Positions 18,219 through 28,152 of a DNA stretch of 64,000 bases are shown piece by piece. The position numbers and the translations under genes are program-made. Positions within the stretch are counted from its first letter, which is position 1. Each line of letters opens with the position of its first letter. The notes under the pieces are model-generated. The model was not told the origin of the DNA, did not search any database, and saw only the letters and a program-made list of their open reading frames with translations. The DNA lies in the NCBI RefSeq assembly GCF_000744095.1, contig NZ_JQLI01000008.1:1550001-1614000 (forward strand), in the 5' to 3' direction. This stretch comes from Cupriavidus necator A5-1. GTDB taxonomy: Bacteria; Pseudomonadota; Gammaproteobacteria; Burkholderiales; Burkholderiaceae.

Positions 18219-18653
18219 TTAGCCGAGTTGCTCGGCAAGCCCGACGATGATGCCCTCAGGCCCACGAATATAGGCGAGCCGGTACGATTTCTCGTACTGC
18301 ATCTGGCCAATGAGTTCTGCGCCATGGGCCAGCATCCGCGCAACGACAGCATCGATGTCATCGACGGCAAACATGATGCGACGAAGACCTAAGGCGTTCA
18401 CTGGCGCGTCCACGGGCCCAAACCTGACTGCGTTTGGTGTGTGGAATTTGTCCAGTTCAATTCCCTGCCCATCCGGAGTCCGCAGCATCGCGAGGGTGGC
18501 TCGGACGTCTCCAAGCCCTATGAGGCTCCCGACAGAAGGCCCTTCAACCGTGGTTTGGCCCTCAAGCTCGAGGCCCAACTCGATAAAGAACGCCTTCACC
18601 GCTTCGAGATCGTCGACAACTATCAGGACGTTGTCCATTCGCTTGACTGTCAT
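18219..18653 (-). CDS. VOC (glyoxalase/dioxygenase fold) family protein
   Basis: A 144-residue protein of the vicinal oxygen chelate superfamily with two beta-alpha-beta-beta-beta modules: MDNVLIVVDDLEAVKAFFIELGL at the start, IMFAVDDIDAVVARM in the middle and a YIRGPEGIIVGLAEQL ending typical of lactoylglutathione-lyase-like members. The ATG at 18653 has AAGGAC upstream; a TTG at 18674 is the alternative. Members isomerise glutathione adducts, cleave diols or confer antibiotic binding; the substrate here cannot be read from sequence. Stands alone. Confidence 0.82.
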   Translation of the reverse strand: MTVKRMDNVLIVVDDLEAVKAFFIELGLELEGQTTVEGPSVGSLIGLGDVRATLAMLRTPDGQGIELDKFHTPNAVRFGPVDAPVNALGLRRIMFAVDDIDAVVARMLAHGAELIGQMQYEKSYRLAYIRGPEGIIVGLAEQLG

Positions 18654-19300
18654 GTCCTTCGGTCCCTCTTTCAACGGTGTCGCGTATTTGGGGGAATTGG
18701 CGTCTAGATCGAGCCGGGCGGATGATTGTACCGAGGAAACAGCCTACCCGAGAGCTGCCCTTGGCGGCTGGCTGCTTTTGGTCGGCAAGCGACTTCCGCC
18801 AGTTGCCGGCCGGTGGGCCTTTGTCGACCCTCTCCGGCCATTGGGACTGGCGCAAGCTGAATGGCGACTTCCAAAGGTCCAACGGTCGTTCTCGCGACAA
18901 TTGTTCGGCGGCAGGACGCGGCCCGGACATATCAGCCTGCGCGGCAACCTCTTCCAACTCACGCTCCTCGTTCAGGGCGCCGACGCACGTTGTAGTCGGT
19001 GTTGCGTGCCGACCGCCTGCACGATGCAACAATGGTTCAGGCAACTCCATGAACGCAAGGGGGGTGATTGCGATTGCCAACAAGCACGCCGCATGCTGTG
19101 GGTCCTGCTCGCACAGAACGAACATGAACGCTAAGATGCCGACGCATGGCAACTTCATCCCATGCATCCTTCGTCACCCCGTTACCGCATGACCCGGTAT
19201 CTCCGAAAATCAGCTAGAAATCACGCGTTTGCAAGACGGGGTCGGACGGAATACGGCGAGAACCCGACGATTCTGGTAGCGAGCCATCATTTTGCCAGGC
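18654..19300. other. intergenic, no gene seen
   Basis: About 650 bp between the VOC gene and the convergent end of the GDSL gene. Open frames occur on both strands because of high GC, but none shows a motif or ribosome site that I trust. Confidence 0.45.
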
Positions 19301-20317
19301 TCAGTGACCGAGACCGCTCTTAGCGATTTGCTGTTCCACGAACTGGGCGAAAAGTGCATGCAGACGGGTAGTCGGATGAAGGTCGTCGGCGAACAGGTAC
19401 CTCTGATCGGCATTGGCCGTCGCATAGGTACTCGGCGAGCACAGCAATGCCGTGGCACGGGGCGTTTTCGTGGGGTCGCAGGCGACGCTGGTATTGGACA
19501 CGGCGAACCCATTGGCCTGAAAGTTCGCGATGATCTGGTTCATCCAAGTGTAAGAATCGATCTGGATAACCTTGCCTTGCAGGCCATTGGCCTGCAAGGC
19601 AGCGTTCAAACTATCGTTGAAGATTTGCGATAATTGGGTCAGGTTTGCCCCGCCGTCGGGCGAGGCGATGCCTTTGGGCGATAGCCCGATATTCGGAGCA
19701 TTGACCACCACGACATGAGTGGCGCCGTTCTGGACGATTTGTCCGACGATTTGAGCCAGGGTGGTTGCCGCAGTCTGCACGGTCTGCGCCGCGGGCGGCA
19801 GCGCCCCGGCGCGAAGCACGTCGTTCGAGCCAGCCCAGACCAGCACCAGTTGATTGGAGTTGAAGCTCCCGTGAGTGGCCAAATAGCTCGAAACCTGTTG
19901 ATTGACGGGCATTTCGATATTGCCGATCAAGTCGGCAAGAAAGTCGTACAGGTTTGCCTGCGTCGCGACCGTGGCGCCGCCCTCCGCATAGCCAAGGCCG
20001 CTTTGCGCACTCAATTTATGAGTGCTGTCGATCGTAAACGCCGCGCTTAGCGTATCGCCGTAGTATTGCGCGACATCCTGAGTCCACACTTGCCCCGGAT
20101 TGGTCGTGAAACGCCCCCCGCCCACCGCGCTCGCGATCGGGGCATAGGTTCCGACGTCCGACAGGCTGTCGCCGAACGAGACAATTTGCAGATGAATGCC
20201 GCTCGCCGGGGTGGCCGCGCCACTGCCATTACTCGTGCCGCCCCCGCCGCATGCGGTAAGCAGTGAAATCAGCATGGCAGAAATTGCAGCACATACCTTG
20301 TCATTGATCCCTTGCAT
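19301..20317 (-). CDS. SGNH/GDSL-type esterase lipoprotein
   Basis: A 338-residue secreted lipase/esterase. A signal peptide ends in the lipobox LTAC, followed by a Gly-rich linker, so the mature enzyme is lipid-anchored. Block I is FGDSLSDVG with the nucleophilic Ser, block III is the WAGSNDVL region (GxND), and block V is DDLHPT with catalytic Asp and His. It resembles the phospholipase/thermolabile-haemolysin GDSL group. AGGAG lies before the ATG. Substrate unknown. Confidence 0.88.
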   Translation of the reverse strand: MQGINDKVCAAISAMLISLLTACGGGGTSNGSGAATPASGIHLQIVSFGDSLSDVGTYAPIASAVGGGRFTTNPGQVWTQDVAQYYGDTLSAAFTIDSTHKLSAQSGLGYAEGGATVATQANLYDFLADLIGNIEMPVNQQVSSYLATHGSFNSNQLVLVWAGSNDVLRAGALPPAAQTVQTAATTLAQIVGQIVQNGATHVVVVNAPNIGLSPKGIASPDGGANLTQLSQIFNDSLNAALQANGLQGKVIQIDSYTWMNQIIANFQANGFAVSNTSVACDPTKTPRATALLCSPSTYATANADQRYLFADDLHPTTRLHALFAQFVEQQIAKSGLGH

Positions 20318-20394
20318 AGCTCCTCCCCGCTGGTCGACCGGGTAGCTGCGCTGACGTGGCCGGCTTATAGCCAGCCTGCATAACGTTCTTGCGC

Positions 20395-20673
20395 CTACTC
20401 CTTCTCGAGCCGATCCAACGCCGCCTGAGACAGCCGGCCTCCCGCAAAGAAGTAAACTTTCACTCCAGTGTTGCCTATCAGGCCAGGCTCCGCGGCCCTT
20501 GCGAGGCGCTCGATGACCGTTGCGGGCGCGATGCCCGCATCTGACATCGGACCGCCGAAAGCGTCAAGCAGTTGGTCGAACGTCGCAGATGCTTGAGCCG
20601 GCAGGCTCTTCCTTGCCTCGTGGAATTGGATCGCTCTGCGGTATTCGAGTGCTGAAGAATGATCGTCACTCAT
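20395..20673 (-). pseudogene. N-terminal remnant of a PLP-dependent decarboxylase-like protein (tentative)
   Basis: A 92-residue frame with a strong ribosome site (AGGAGG, seven bases before the ATG at 20673). Its layout (FDQLLDAFGGPMSDAGIAP, VIERLARAAEPGLIGNTG) resembles the N-terminal segment of group II PLP decarboxylases or aminotransferases, in which RYFGFVIGG normally follows. Here that point reads VKVYFFAGG and the frame soon stops. The PLP lysine domain is absent. It may be a truncated gene; a separate small protein is the alternative. Confidence 0.4.
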
Positions 20674-21062
20674 GGAGAAGCCTCCTTGAAACCAAAATGC
20701 CTGCCAGGAGCGCATCGGCTTGAAGTGAACGAGGAACTCTGCCGGTTACCAGGAAGTCACCGTGCAAGACTGACGTCAGTTGCAAGACACCGGCCCAGAA
20801 AGCATATACCGCTGTTCTTCCCAAGAATAGAAGGTACACCCGGGCAAGTGCAGCGAGCGACGTGACGGTCCAGGTGCGGCCGAATTCTGAAACTCGCTGG
20901 AATGTCCCCTCCTGAACAGGAAGTTCGTCCTCGCCCGCGTCAGGCACTCCCCCGACTCTGCGTCGAACTTCCGCAACCCTTGTCGGTCCAGACGTGGCGC
21001 CTCACTTCAGCATGTACTAGCATTTAAACTTGTAGCCTTCAATGAGTTGCCGGTGAGTCTTA
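20674..21062. other. intergenic before IS630 element
   Basis: About 390 bp between the remnant and the IS630 left end. No recognisable gene, RNA or repeat. Confidence 0.45.
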
Positions 21063-22159
21063 CTCATAAGTCAGGAACTTAGCGGACAAATGGTCTATGC
21101 TTGAGCGAAAGTCATTGAAGGGAGCGCTCATGAAACGGGACGGTCGCAGCCTGGCTCACAACACGCTTGAAGAAATGCGCATCCTGGCGGTGCAACGCAT
21201 GGCCGAGGGGGAGCATCCGGATGATGTCGCGGCATCGCTTGGGATGAATCGGTCGTGGGCGTACAAGATTCGCGCCCAGGCGCGCGGCCGTGGTGTACGG
21301 GCGCTGCGCTCGACCAAAGGCACGGGTCGCCCGCGCACGCTCACGCCCGCGCAGGAGCAGCGGGTGCTGCGATGGATCAACGGCAAGAATCCGATGCAGT
21401 ACGGGTTCGATTTCGGGCTGTGGACGCGCAACCTGGTTCGCGAACTGGTGCAGCAAAAGTTCGGCGTGACGCTGAGTCTGGCCTCGATCGGCGCAATGCT
21501 GGCACGCCTGAACCTGACGCCGCAAAAGCCGCTGCAGCGCGCTTACCAACGCGATCCGGAGGCAATCGATCGCTGGCGGCACGACACGTATCCGGCCATT
21601 GCCAGGCAGGCTCGTGAGCAGAAGGCGGATATCTTCTTCTGGGACGAATCGGGCTTTCGAGCTGACTCGGTGCATGGCAAGACCTGGGCGCCGCGCGGCG
21701 AAACACCCGTAGTCGAGCGGCCGGGCCAGCGGCAAAGCATGAGCGCGGCGTCCGCCGTCAATTCGAAGGGTGCCTTCTGGTTTGCAACGTACGAAGGCGG
21801 GCTCAGCGGTGAGTTGTTCGTCACGCTGCTCAAGAAGCTGATGTTCAATCGAAAGAAGGCGGTACATCTGATCGTCGACGGATTGCCAGCGCATAAGAAA
21901 GCCATCGTCAAGGACTACGTTGCCAGTATGCAGGGCAAACTGACCTTGCATTTCCTGCCCGGTTACGCACCGGACCTCAATCCGGATGAGTTAGTGTGGA
22001 GTCACGTCAAGCGCAGCGGCGTCGCGCGCTCCCCTTTGCAAAAAGGCGAAAAGCTGGGCCCGCGAATTCATGAGCAGCTTGCACAAATTAGACGCAACCC
22101 GAAGCTCGTGCGCTCGTTCTTCAGGCACCCATCTGTGCGCTATATTTCTGACTTATGAG
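21063..22159 (+). mobile_element. IS630-family element
   Basis: The terminal inverted repeats are CTCATAAGTCAG at 21063–21074 and its complement at 22148–22159, a perfect 12-bp match. Both ends abut TA (21061–21062 and 22160–22161), the TA target duplication typical of IS630/Tc1. Length is 1097 bp with one intact transposase gene, so it may be active. Confidence 0.92.
21130..22158 (+). CDS. IS630-family transposase
   Basis: A single-frame IS630 transposase of 342 residues. An N-terminal helix-turn-helix with a Gly/Arg-rich hinge is followed by a DDE catalytic core: WDESGFR, LIVDGLPAHK and the family signature PGYAPDLNPDELVW. The ATG at 21130 is preferred over 21097 because homologues begin near MKRDGRSL. 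The stop lies in the right inverted repeat. Intact. Confidence 0.93.
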   Translation: MKRDGRSLAHNTLEEMRILAVQRMAEGEHPDDVAASLGMNRSWAYKIRAQARGRGVRALRSTKGTGRPRTLTPAQEQRVLRWINGKNPMQYGFDFGLWTRNLVRELVQQKFGVTLSLASIGAMLARLNLTPQKPLQRAYQRDPEAIDRWRHDTYPAIARQAREQKADIFFWDESGFRADSVHGKTWAPRGETPVVERPGQRQSMSAASAVNSKGAFWFATYEGGLSGELFVTLLKKLMFNRKKAVHLIVDGLPAHKKAIVKDYVASMQGKLTLHFLPGYAPDLNPDELVWSHVKRSGVARSPLQKGEKLGPRIHEQLAQIRRNPKLVRSFFRHPSVRYISDL

Positions 22160-22252
22160 TAAGTGATAATCGTTGTGAATATAAAGGTCGGTTGGTCACC
22201 AATTTGCTTGCAGCCGGCCACCCGCCTTGGCAAGTATTGACTGGGAGCCAGC

Positions 22253-22777
22253 ATGCGCGCTGCCATTATCGGCGGTTCGCTCGGTGGATTGACAGCCGCA
22301 CTGCTGCTGCGCGATCTTGGCATCCAGGTCGATGTCTACGAGCGCTCGCCCGCCGAGTTGGTCCAGCGTGGCGCTGGCATCGGCTTCCTGCCCGACGCAG
22401 CCCGCTATCTGGTTCAGCGCGCAGGCTTGGTCGTGTGCGGCGCCGCGCAGCCATTTCTGCAGGTTATTTACGATGTTGAGGTGCCACAAATGGCCTTTGA
22501 CCGCGTCTGCCTGATCGGAGACGCGGCTTTCGTGGTCAGGCCGCATGCAGCGGCCGGAACCGCCAAGGCAGCAGCCGATGCCTGGGCCCTGGCGGGCGCC
22601 TTGAAGCGTCACGGGGACGTGGTGGCTGCGCTGGCCGATTGGGAGCCGCGGCAACTTGCACTTGGACAGCAACTGCTCGAACGCACGCGGCGCATCGGCC
22701 GTCGCTCGCAGGTGGACGGCAATTGGGTTGCAGGCGACCCCGAGTTGATCTTCGGGCTGCATGGACCCGGGGCATGA
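22253..22777 (+). pseudogene. FAD-dependent monooxygenase with internal deletion
   Basis: The N-terminus has the dinucleotide motif IIGGSLGGLTAALLL and YERSP of class A flavin hydroxylases (like 2,6-dihydroxypyridine 3-hydroxylase), and the C-terminal part has CLIGDAAFVVRPH and GTAKAAADAWALA, the second FAD motif. Between them about 190–200 residues, including the substrate-binding sheet and the DG motif, are missing: the frame jumps from ARYLVQRAG to QVIYDVEVPQ. The deletion is in frame, so a 174-residue protein could be made but would not be an active hydroxylase. Confidence 0.78.
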
Positions 22778-22941
22778 ACGTGCACCCAACCCGCCAGAGC
22801 TGGCTACCACGACAGCGGCAGTATTGCGCATTGCGCCTCTCGCTCATTGCGCGGCTCTTCTCGTGCCACCATAGTCCGCGCTCGCAAGCACAGAACCCAC
22901 ACTGATGTCAGTGTCGGCCATGGACTTCCCCGGACAGCTGA

Positions 22942-24237
22942 CTAGTGGTATCCGGCCACGCCCACGGCAGCGCGCCGCACGGGCCGGCGGTCGATCAGCG
23001 CCCGCGCGGCATCGGGCCGTCCGTCCTTGATATAAGCGGCAACCAGCGTCAGTTCTACGAGGTCGCGCTGCGCGCGGCTACCGCCGATGCGGACGGTCTC
23101 GGGCAATGCCAGCTCTAGTGCGTGAATCGCCCTGTCCCAATCTTCTGCCGCATAAGCGGCAAAGCCTTCGGCGATGCCGATCACCACGTCGCTGGCGGGG
23201 TATTTGTTCACAGCGAGCTTATCGCGGATCTCCGCCAATCGCGTCTGAAGCGCTTCGAAGTCTTCCTCAACTATGCACGCAATCAGAGCATGCACATCCG
23301 CATAGCCCAGCCCGGCCTTGGGGAAGCAGCGCAGCGCGTGATCGTGCACCACGCCCCATGCCGTGGCATCGCGAGGGTGGCCTGCAAGTTCCGCGCGCCA
23401 GAGGAACGACGCCGAATCGGTGACCACGTTGATGGGCGGCCCCCACGCGCCGCCCGGGCAAACGCTGGTACGGTAGGCGTCCCATGCGCGTTCCAGGCGA
23501 CCCACAGCCAACGCCGCCAGCGCCACGTGCCAAGACAGATGGCAATGGGTCAGGCTGCGCTTGTCGTGCTGCGGCATCCAGCCTTCGAGAAAATCGACGA
23601 TCTCTGCCGACTCGCCTCGTTCGTACATCACGTGCACGCGGAAATGGGCTGCGTGGGCATGGCTGGGATTGGCGGCGAGGGCGCGCTCAATTAGTGTCCA
23701 TGCCTCGTCGAGCCGGCCTGTCTCGCAGGCGGCAAATCCGTACACTGTCTCAAACCACCAGTCGCGGCCATAGGCAGGCGCAAGCGATGCCAGCAGTTGA
23801 TAGAGTTGTTCCTCGTGATCCGGGTCGCCGCTGAAACCATACAGGCCGAACACGCTGGTGGCAGGGGCCAGCACCATTGCGTCTCGCGGCCAGGTCTTGA
23901 GGTGTTCGTGCATCGCCTGCATCGCCTGCACAGGCCTGCCTTCCACGCCGAGCGCCACCACGCTCACGTGGCTTTGCTCACGCGGCGTGGCGGATGCCAC
24001 CATTTGCCGCGCCTTTGCGGCCAGCCCACGGGCGGGTAGCACGTCGGCATCGAGAAACATGCCCCGTGCCAACGCGATGTGTGCAAGGGCAAAGGCAGGG
24101 TCGGCCTTCAGGGCCGCGGCCAGATACTCCCGGTATCCAGCCACGCCGGAGATCACACTGTCGACGCCAGCCACGTAGGCGTCGCGTGCCGCCTGCGACG
24201 GGGTCGACAGCGGCAATCCATATCGGTCTTCCAGCAC
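22942..24237 (-). CDS. tetratricopeptide-repeat protein
   Basis: A 431-residue soluble all-helical protein with TPR-like pairs throughout (AYREYLAAALKADPAFALAH style helices; DEAWTLIERALAANPSHAHA is a clear TPR). The overall arrangement resembles bacterial TTC38-like proteins. The start is a GTG at 24237 with GGGAG upstream. No catalytic motif is seen; such proteins usually mediate protein contacts. It stands alone. No signal peptide. Confidence 0.75.
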   Translation of the reverse strand: MLEDRYGLPLSTPSQAARDAYVAGVDSVISGVAGYREYLAAALKADPAFALAHIALARGMFLDADVLPARGLAAKARQMVASATPREQSHVSVVALGVEGRPVQAMQAMHEHLKTWPRDAMVLAPATSVFGLYGFSGDPDHEEQLYQLLASLAPAYGRDWWFETVYGFAACETGRLDEAWTLIERALAANPSHAHAAHFRVHVMYERGESAEIVDFLEGWMPQHDKRSLTHCHLSWHVALAALAVGRLERAWDAYRTSVCPGGAWGPPINVVTDSASFLWRAELAGHPRDATAWGVVHDHALRCFPKAGLGYADVHALIACIVEEDFEALQTRLAEIRDKLAVNKYPASDVVIGIAEGFAAYAAEDWDRAIHALELALPETVRIGGSRAQRDLVELTLVAAYIKDGRPDAARALIDRRPVRRAAVGVAGYH

Positions 24238-24720
24238 GGCACACTCCCGTGAGCAGGGCGATTAGTACACATTTTGAAGTGGGCCGGCGCGCCCGGCGTT
24301 GGCCGTGTCCGTTATTTATAGTGCACGTGACGTTCCGCCGCCGCTCCGCCAACGTCTCTTGTTCGGCCAACTCGGTCATCGAAAGTCTGGGATCGACTGA
24401 CTCAACCTGGTCTCGGCCGGATGCCCACCGCCAGGCCACGGCTGTCTCTGACCGACCCGATGGAGCCGCTCGAACTGGATTTACGACTGTCCGCTCCGTA
24501 GCGACATGAGAAGATCGCGCATGACGCTTCGGCCCACCGCTCGTCGGCCATCACAAAACGTGGCGGATCGCTAACGCAGTCCATCGTAGCGCGACACGAC
24601 GGAGTGATTCCAAAAACGTTGGGAGCGCCCCCAACCGATGCGGACGCGCCCGTTGACTTGCAGCGGGCACCTCGTCGGCGACCCACAAAACTTGAGTTCC
24701 GGAGAACAGGCCTGTTAGCC
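24238..24720. other. intergenic with dispersed 49-bp repeat
   Basis: About 480 bp between the TPR gene and the HxlR gene. It contains one copy of a 49-bp sequence repeated at 43438. No credible gene is seen in the rest. Confidence 0.5.
24410..24458 (+). repeat. dispersed 49-bp repeat, copy 1
   Basis: Identical over 49 bp to 43438–43486, both in gene-poor DNA of the island. It is not near a transposase and has no evident terminal symmetry. It may be an intergenic repeat family of this genus or the remains of one duplicated locus. Confidence 0.8.
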
Positions 24721-25083
24721 TCAGGCACGCACGCTCGACGCAGCAGATGGAAAGTCTTCGCGGCGCTCCGCCCATTTCAGAATCGCATCCAGTGCCGGGC
24801 ACAGCGCCTGGCCCCAATCGGTCAGGCGGTAGTCCACCTTCGGCGGCACCTGGTGATAGACCGTACGCGTCACGATGCCGTCCTCTTCGAGGCGGCGTAG
24901 CTGCTGGGCAAGCATCTTCTGCGTGATGCCGGGGATCAGCCTCTCGAGGTCCGAAAAGCGCTGCACCTGGCCACCGAAAAGGTGAAACAGGATCACCAGC
25001 TTCCAGCGCCCTTCCAGCAGCTTGAATGCGGCTTCGACATCGATTGCGGCGGTCGCGGGGGTGTACTTTTTTCGGTTAGCCAA
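24721..25083 (-). CDS. HxlR-family transcriptional regulator
   Basis: A 120-residue winged-helix protein with the HxlR pattern: LLEGRWKLVILFHLFGG, RFSDLERLIPGITQKMLAQQLRRLEEDGIVTR and YRLTDWGQAL. Start is a TTG at 25083. It is divergent from the NTF2-like/SDR pair over about 90 bp, so it most likely represses that pair. HxlR members often sense electrophiles or quinones; no cysteine near the N-terminus is seen here, so the signal is open. Confidence 0.9.
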   Translation of the reverse strand: MANRKKYTPATAAIDVEAAFKLLEGRWKLVILFHLFGGQVQRFSDLERLIPGITQKMLAQQLRRLEEDGIVTRTVYHQVPPKVDYRLTDWGQALCPALDAILKWAERREDFPSAASSVRA

Positions 25084-25173
25084 GGCCTGCTTACTTTTTA
25101 GTGCGTTCTTGCGATGTGGTAACTATAGCGCCATCATTGGGACATGCGAACGCTGACGTTCAGGAAGGACCAC

Positions 25174-25506
25174 ATGATGAATGTGACACTGCCGCCGCCA
25201 CTGGATGCCTATCTGAACGCGGAAGCCACGACCGACACCGCCTCTCTCGCGGACTGCTTTACTGCCGATGCCGTCGTGCGCGACGAAGGCCGCACGATCG
25301 AGGGGCTGGACGCCATCCAGGCCTGGAAGAAAGACAGCAAAACCAAGTACCAGTACAGCGTCGAGCCGTTGGGCGTGTCCCAGGACGGCGCCGCCGTGAC
25401 GATGCACGCACGGCTCACGGGCGCCTTCCCCGGTAGCCCGGTCGAGCTGACCTACACGTTCGTCCTAACCGGGGGCAAGATCGCGTCTCTGGAGATCCGC
25501 CGATGA
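25174..25506 (+). CDS. NTF2-like (SnoaL-like) small protein
   Basis: A 110-residue member of the NTF2-like superfamily: [41 protein letters not shown], then alternating strands. Start is the first of tandem ATGs with GGAAGGAC upstream. It overlaps the SDR gene by four bases, so they form an operon opposite the HxlR regulator. Such proteins act as small isomerases, dehydratases or ligand binders; specific role unknown. Confidence 0.85.
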   Translation: MMNVTLPPPLDAYLNAEATTDTASLADCFTADAVVRDEGRTIEGLDAIQAWKKDSKTKYQYSVEPLGVSQDGAAVTMHARLTGAFPGSPVELTYTFVLTGGKIASLEIRR

Positions 25507-26282
25507 GCGACGCACTCGAACTTCAGGGGCTTAGGGCGCTCGTCACGGGCGGCACCAAAGGCGTCGGCAAAGCCGTTGTCGCACACCTCTGCAGGGCGGG
25601 CGCGAACGTCGTTACGACGGCGCGTTCGCGTCCCGATGACCTTGCCGAAGGATGGTTTATCGGAGCGGACATCACGACGGCCGAGGGCTGTAAAACCATT
25701 GTCGACGCCGTGCTCGAACGGCTCGGCGGCGTCGATATAATCGTGCACGTCGTGGGCGGCTCATCTGCGCCGGCGGGTGGCTTCAGCGTGCTCGACGACG
25801 ACGAATGGAACAAGGCATTGAGCCTGAACCTGTTCCCGGCAGTGCGCATCGATCGCGCGCTTTTGCCCTCGATGGTCGCGCAGCGCTCGGGCGTCATCAT
25901 CCACGTCACGTCGATCCAGAGGCAGTTACCGTTGCCGGAGGCCACGATTGCTTATGCTGCCGCCAAGGCTGCCCTGTCGAACTACAGCAAAGCCTTGTCC
26001 AAGGAAGTCAGTCCGAAGGGCGTTCGCGTCGTGCGTGTCTCCCCCGGCTGGGTCGAGACGGATGCCGCCGCGGGTCTCGTTGCTGAGATCGCCCGGCAGA
26101 ACGGCATCGATACGGAAGGCGCCCGCAAGATCATCATGGATTCGCTCGGCGGCATTCCTCTCGGCCGGCCGTGCTCGCCCCGGGAGGTGGCCGAGCTCAT
26201 TGGTTTCCTCGTCTCCGCGCGGGCCAGCGCAATCACCGGCACTGAGTACGTTATCGACGGAGGAACTGTTCCGACTGCGTGA
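25503..26282 (+). CDS. short-chain dehydrogenase/reductase
   Basis: A classical SDR of 259 residues. [11 protein letters not shown] is the cofactor motif, HVVGGSS fits the NAG position, the catalytic serine is in HVTSIQR and YAAAK provides Tyr and Lys. The conserved C-terminal [10 protein letters not shown] is present. It probably uses NADP(H) to oxidise or reduce a small carbonyl. ATGA overlap with the NTF2-like gene shows co-translation. Confidence 0.9.
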   Translation: MSDALELQGLRALVTGGTKGVGKAVVAHLCRAGANVVTTARSRPDDLAEGWFIGADITTAEGCKTIVDAVLERLGGVDIIVHVVGGSSAPAGGFSVLDDDEWNKALSLNLFPAVRIDRALLPSMVAQRSGVIIHVTSIQRQLPLPEATIAYAAAKAALSNYSKALSKEVSPKGVRVVRVSPGWVETDAAAGLVAEIARQNGIDTEGARKIIMDSLGGIPLGRPCSPREVAELIGFLVSARASAITGTEYVIDGGTVPTA

Positions 26283-26482
26283 TCAGCGCCGCTTGCCCTG
26301 CCGCTTCGGTGCCGATCGCTCCTGCAGGCAGCCGGATAGCCGCGACCACGCCTCGTTTGCGCTGCCATATCATGCCCTGTTAGTCGTCGGGACCGAGTGG
26401 CAAGGACCTACGCTAAGTCAAGCTTCACCTAGAACACTCCATCACCTATGTTGGTTTCTTAGGAATGGTTGGCAATGGCCGC

Positions 26483-27829
26483 TTAGCAGGCTGCTGAAAT
26501 ACCTAGCCCGAAGTCAGCGCGGTAGCGTGCCAAAGCGTTGATTACCGGACACCACTCCATCCGAGATTCATGCGCGGCGCCGACACCTTCACCGAAAGCC
26601 TGTTCACCATGCGGCGACTCGAAGATTTCGTGCCGCAATCGCATCCGTTGCGCCCGATCCGCACCATGGTCAACCAGGCCTTGGCGAAGATGAATCGGCT
26701 GTTCGCAAGCATGTACGAAGCCGATATCAAGGGCGGACGCCCGAGCATTGCGCCGGAGAAGCTGCTGCGCGCGATGCTGCTGCAGGTTCTGTATAGCATC
26801 CGGTCTGAACGCCAACTGATGGAGCAAACGCAGTACAACTTGCTGTTCCGATGGTTCATCGGCCTGTCGATGGACGACGCAGTCTGGGTGCCAACGGTGT
26901 TCACCAAGAACCGTGCACGGCTGATCCAGCACGATGCAGTGATCACGTTCTTCAACGAGGTGCTGGCCATCGCGCACAAGCGCAACTTGCTGTCGGGCGA
27001 GCACTTCAGCGTGGATGGCACGATGATTAAGGCCTGGGCCGGCCACAAGAGCTTCGTACGCAAGGACGGCGGCGATGGCGCTGACAGCGACAGCGGTGGC
27101 ACCGGCGGCTTCCAAGGAGAGAAGCGCAGCAACGAGACGCATCAGTCCAAGACTGATCCGGACGCCAAGCTCTATCGCAAGGGCAAGACCGCCAGTGAGC
27201 TGCGCTATATGGGTCACACCTTGAGCGACAACCGCCACGGCCTGGTGGTAAGCGCGGTGGTGACCCAAGCCGACGGATATGCTGAGCGCGAGGCCGCGAA
27301 GGCCATGCTCAACGACGCCCGGCAGGTCGCTAACGAGCCGGGCGTCGAAGTTACCGTGGGCGCGGACAAGGGCTACGACGCCGAGGAGTTCGTTCAAGCC
27401 TGCCTTGATATGAAGGTGACTCCGCACGTGGCGCAAAACACTTCAGGGCGACGCTCGGCGGTGCCCGATGAGATTGCCCGCAGCGTCGGCTATGCCATCT
27501 CGCAGCAGAAGCGCAAGCTGATCGAACAGGGCTTCGGCTGGGTCAAGACGGTCGGGCGCATGCGTCAGGTGATGGTGCGCGGCTTGAAGAAGGTCGACCA
27601 GATGTTTGTACTTAGCATGGCCGCTTACAACCTCGTGCGGATGCGATCGCTAGGACAAGTCCGTCCGCAGGGCCTGTAATGGGAGCAAGGAAGCCAAAAA
27701 TGGGCATCAAACCGCGTGAAAATCGATGAAATGACGCCCGGCTTCCGGATTATGAAAAATACGAGGCATGTGCGTCGCGCAGGGGGAAGCTTTGCCCTGT
27801 CTGCAGCGAGTACTTCAGCGGCCTGTTAG
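26483..27829 (+). mobile_element. IS5-family element with TTAG target duplication
   Basis: Left inverted repeat 26487–26502 and right inverted repeat 27810–27825 match at 14 of 16 positions. Both ends are flanked by TTAG (26483–26486 and 27826–27829), which fits the YTAR target of the IS5 group. The element proper is 1339 bp with an intact transposase. Confidence 0.9.
26570..27679 (+). CDS. IS5-family transposase
   Basis: A 369-residue DDE transposase. It has the DUF772-type N-terminus (GGRPSIAPEKLLRAMLLQVLYSI), the first Asp in FSVDGTMIKAWA, the second in TVGADKGYD and the Glu helix near KLIEQGFGWVKTVG. The ATG at 26570 starts MRGADTFTESLF. Single frame, intact, potentially active. Confidence 0.93.
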   Translation: MRGADTFTESLFTMRRLEDFVPQSHPLRPIRTMVNQALAKMNRLFASMYEADIKGGRPSIAPEKLLRAMLLQVLYSIRSERQLMEQTQYNLLFRWFIGLSMDDAVWVPTVFTKNRARLIQHDAVITFFNEVLAIAHKRNLLSGEHFSVDGTMIKAWAGHKSFVRKDGGDGADSDSGGTGGFQGEKRSNETHQSKTDPDAKLYRKGKTASELRYMGHTLSDNRHGLVVSAVVTQADGYAEREAAKAMLNDARQVANEPGVEVTVGADKGYDAEEFVQACLDMKVTPHVAQNTSGRRSAVPDEIARSVGYAISQQKRKLIEQGFGWVKTVGRMRQVMVRGLKKVDQMFVLSMAAYNLVRMRSLGQVRPQGL

Positions 27830-28152
27830 GTCGGATGGCGCGAGTTGAATTGCAGAGCCAAAAGAAAAAATCGGCGAGACAGGGCATGTTCGCGACCGTC
27901 CGCAGGGGGCGGCGAGCCTAAGGTCAAAGCATCATTGGCGACCGTCTCTTCTCGGGGCGGAAACGGACGGCCGAAAATCGTGTTTGAGTGACTCAAGCTG
28001 GCCGACTTCTGCCTATCGGGTCCGGCGGAAGGCGACCCCGGAGTAGCCGTTCGGACCGGGCTTGCGGTTCACCGCTTCAGGCTGACATGAGACAGCGCCC
28101 TCGCATACGAATTCAGCCTTTTGCTCCGCGGATGTGGTACCAGCACGACTCA
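27830..28152. other. intergenic, nothing recognised
   Basis: About 320 bp between the IS5 element and the TRAP remnant. The minus-strand frames here have no family motif. Confidence 0.45.
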
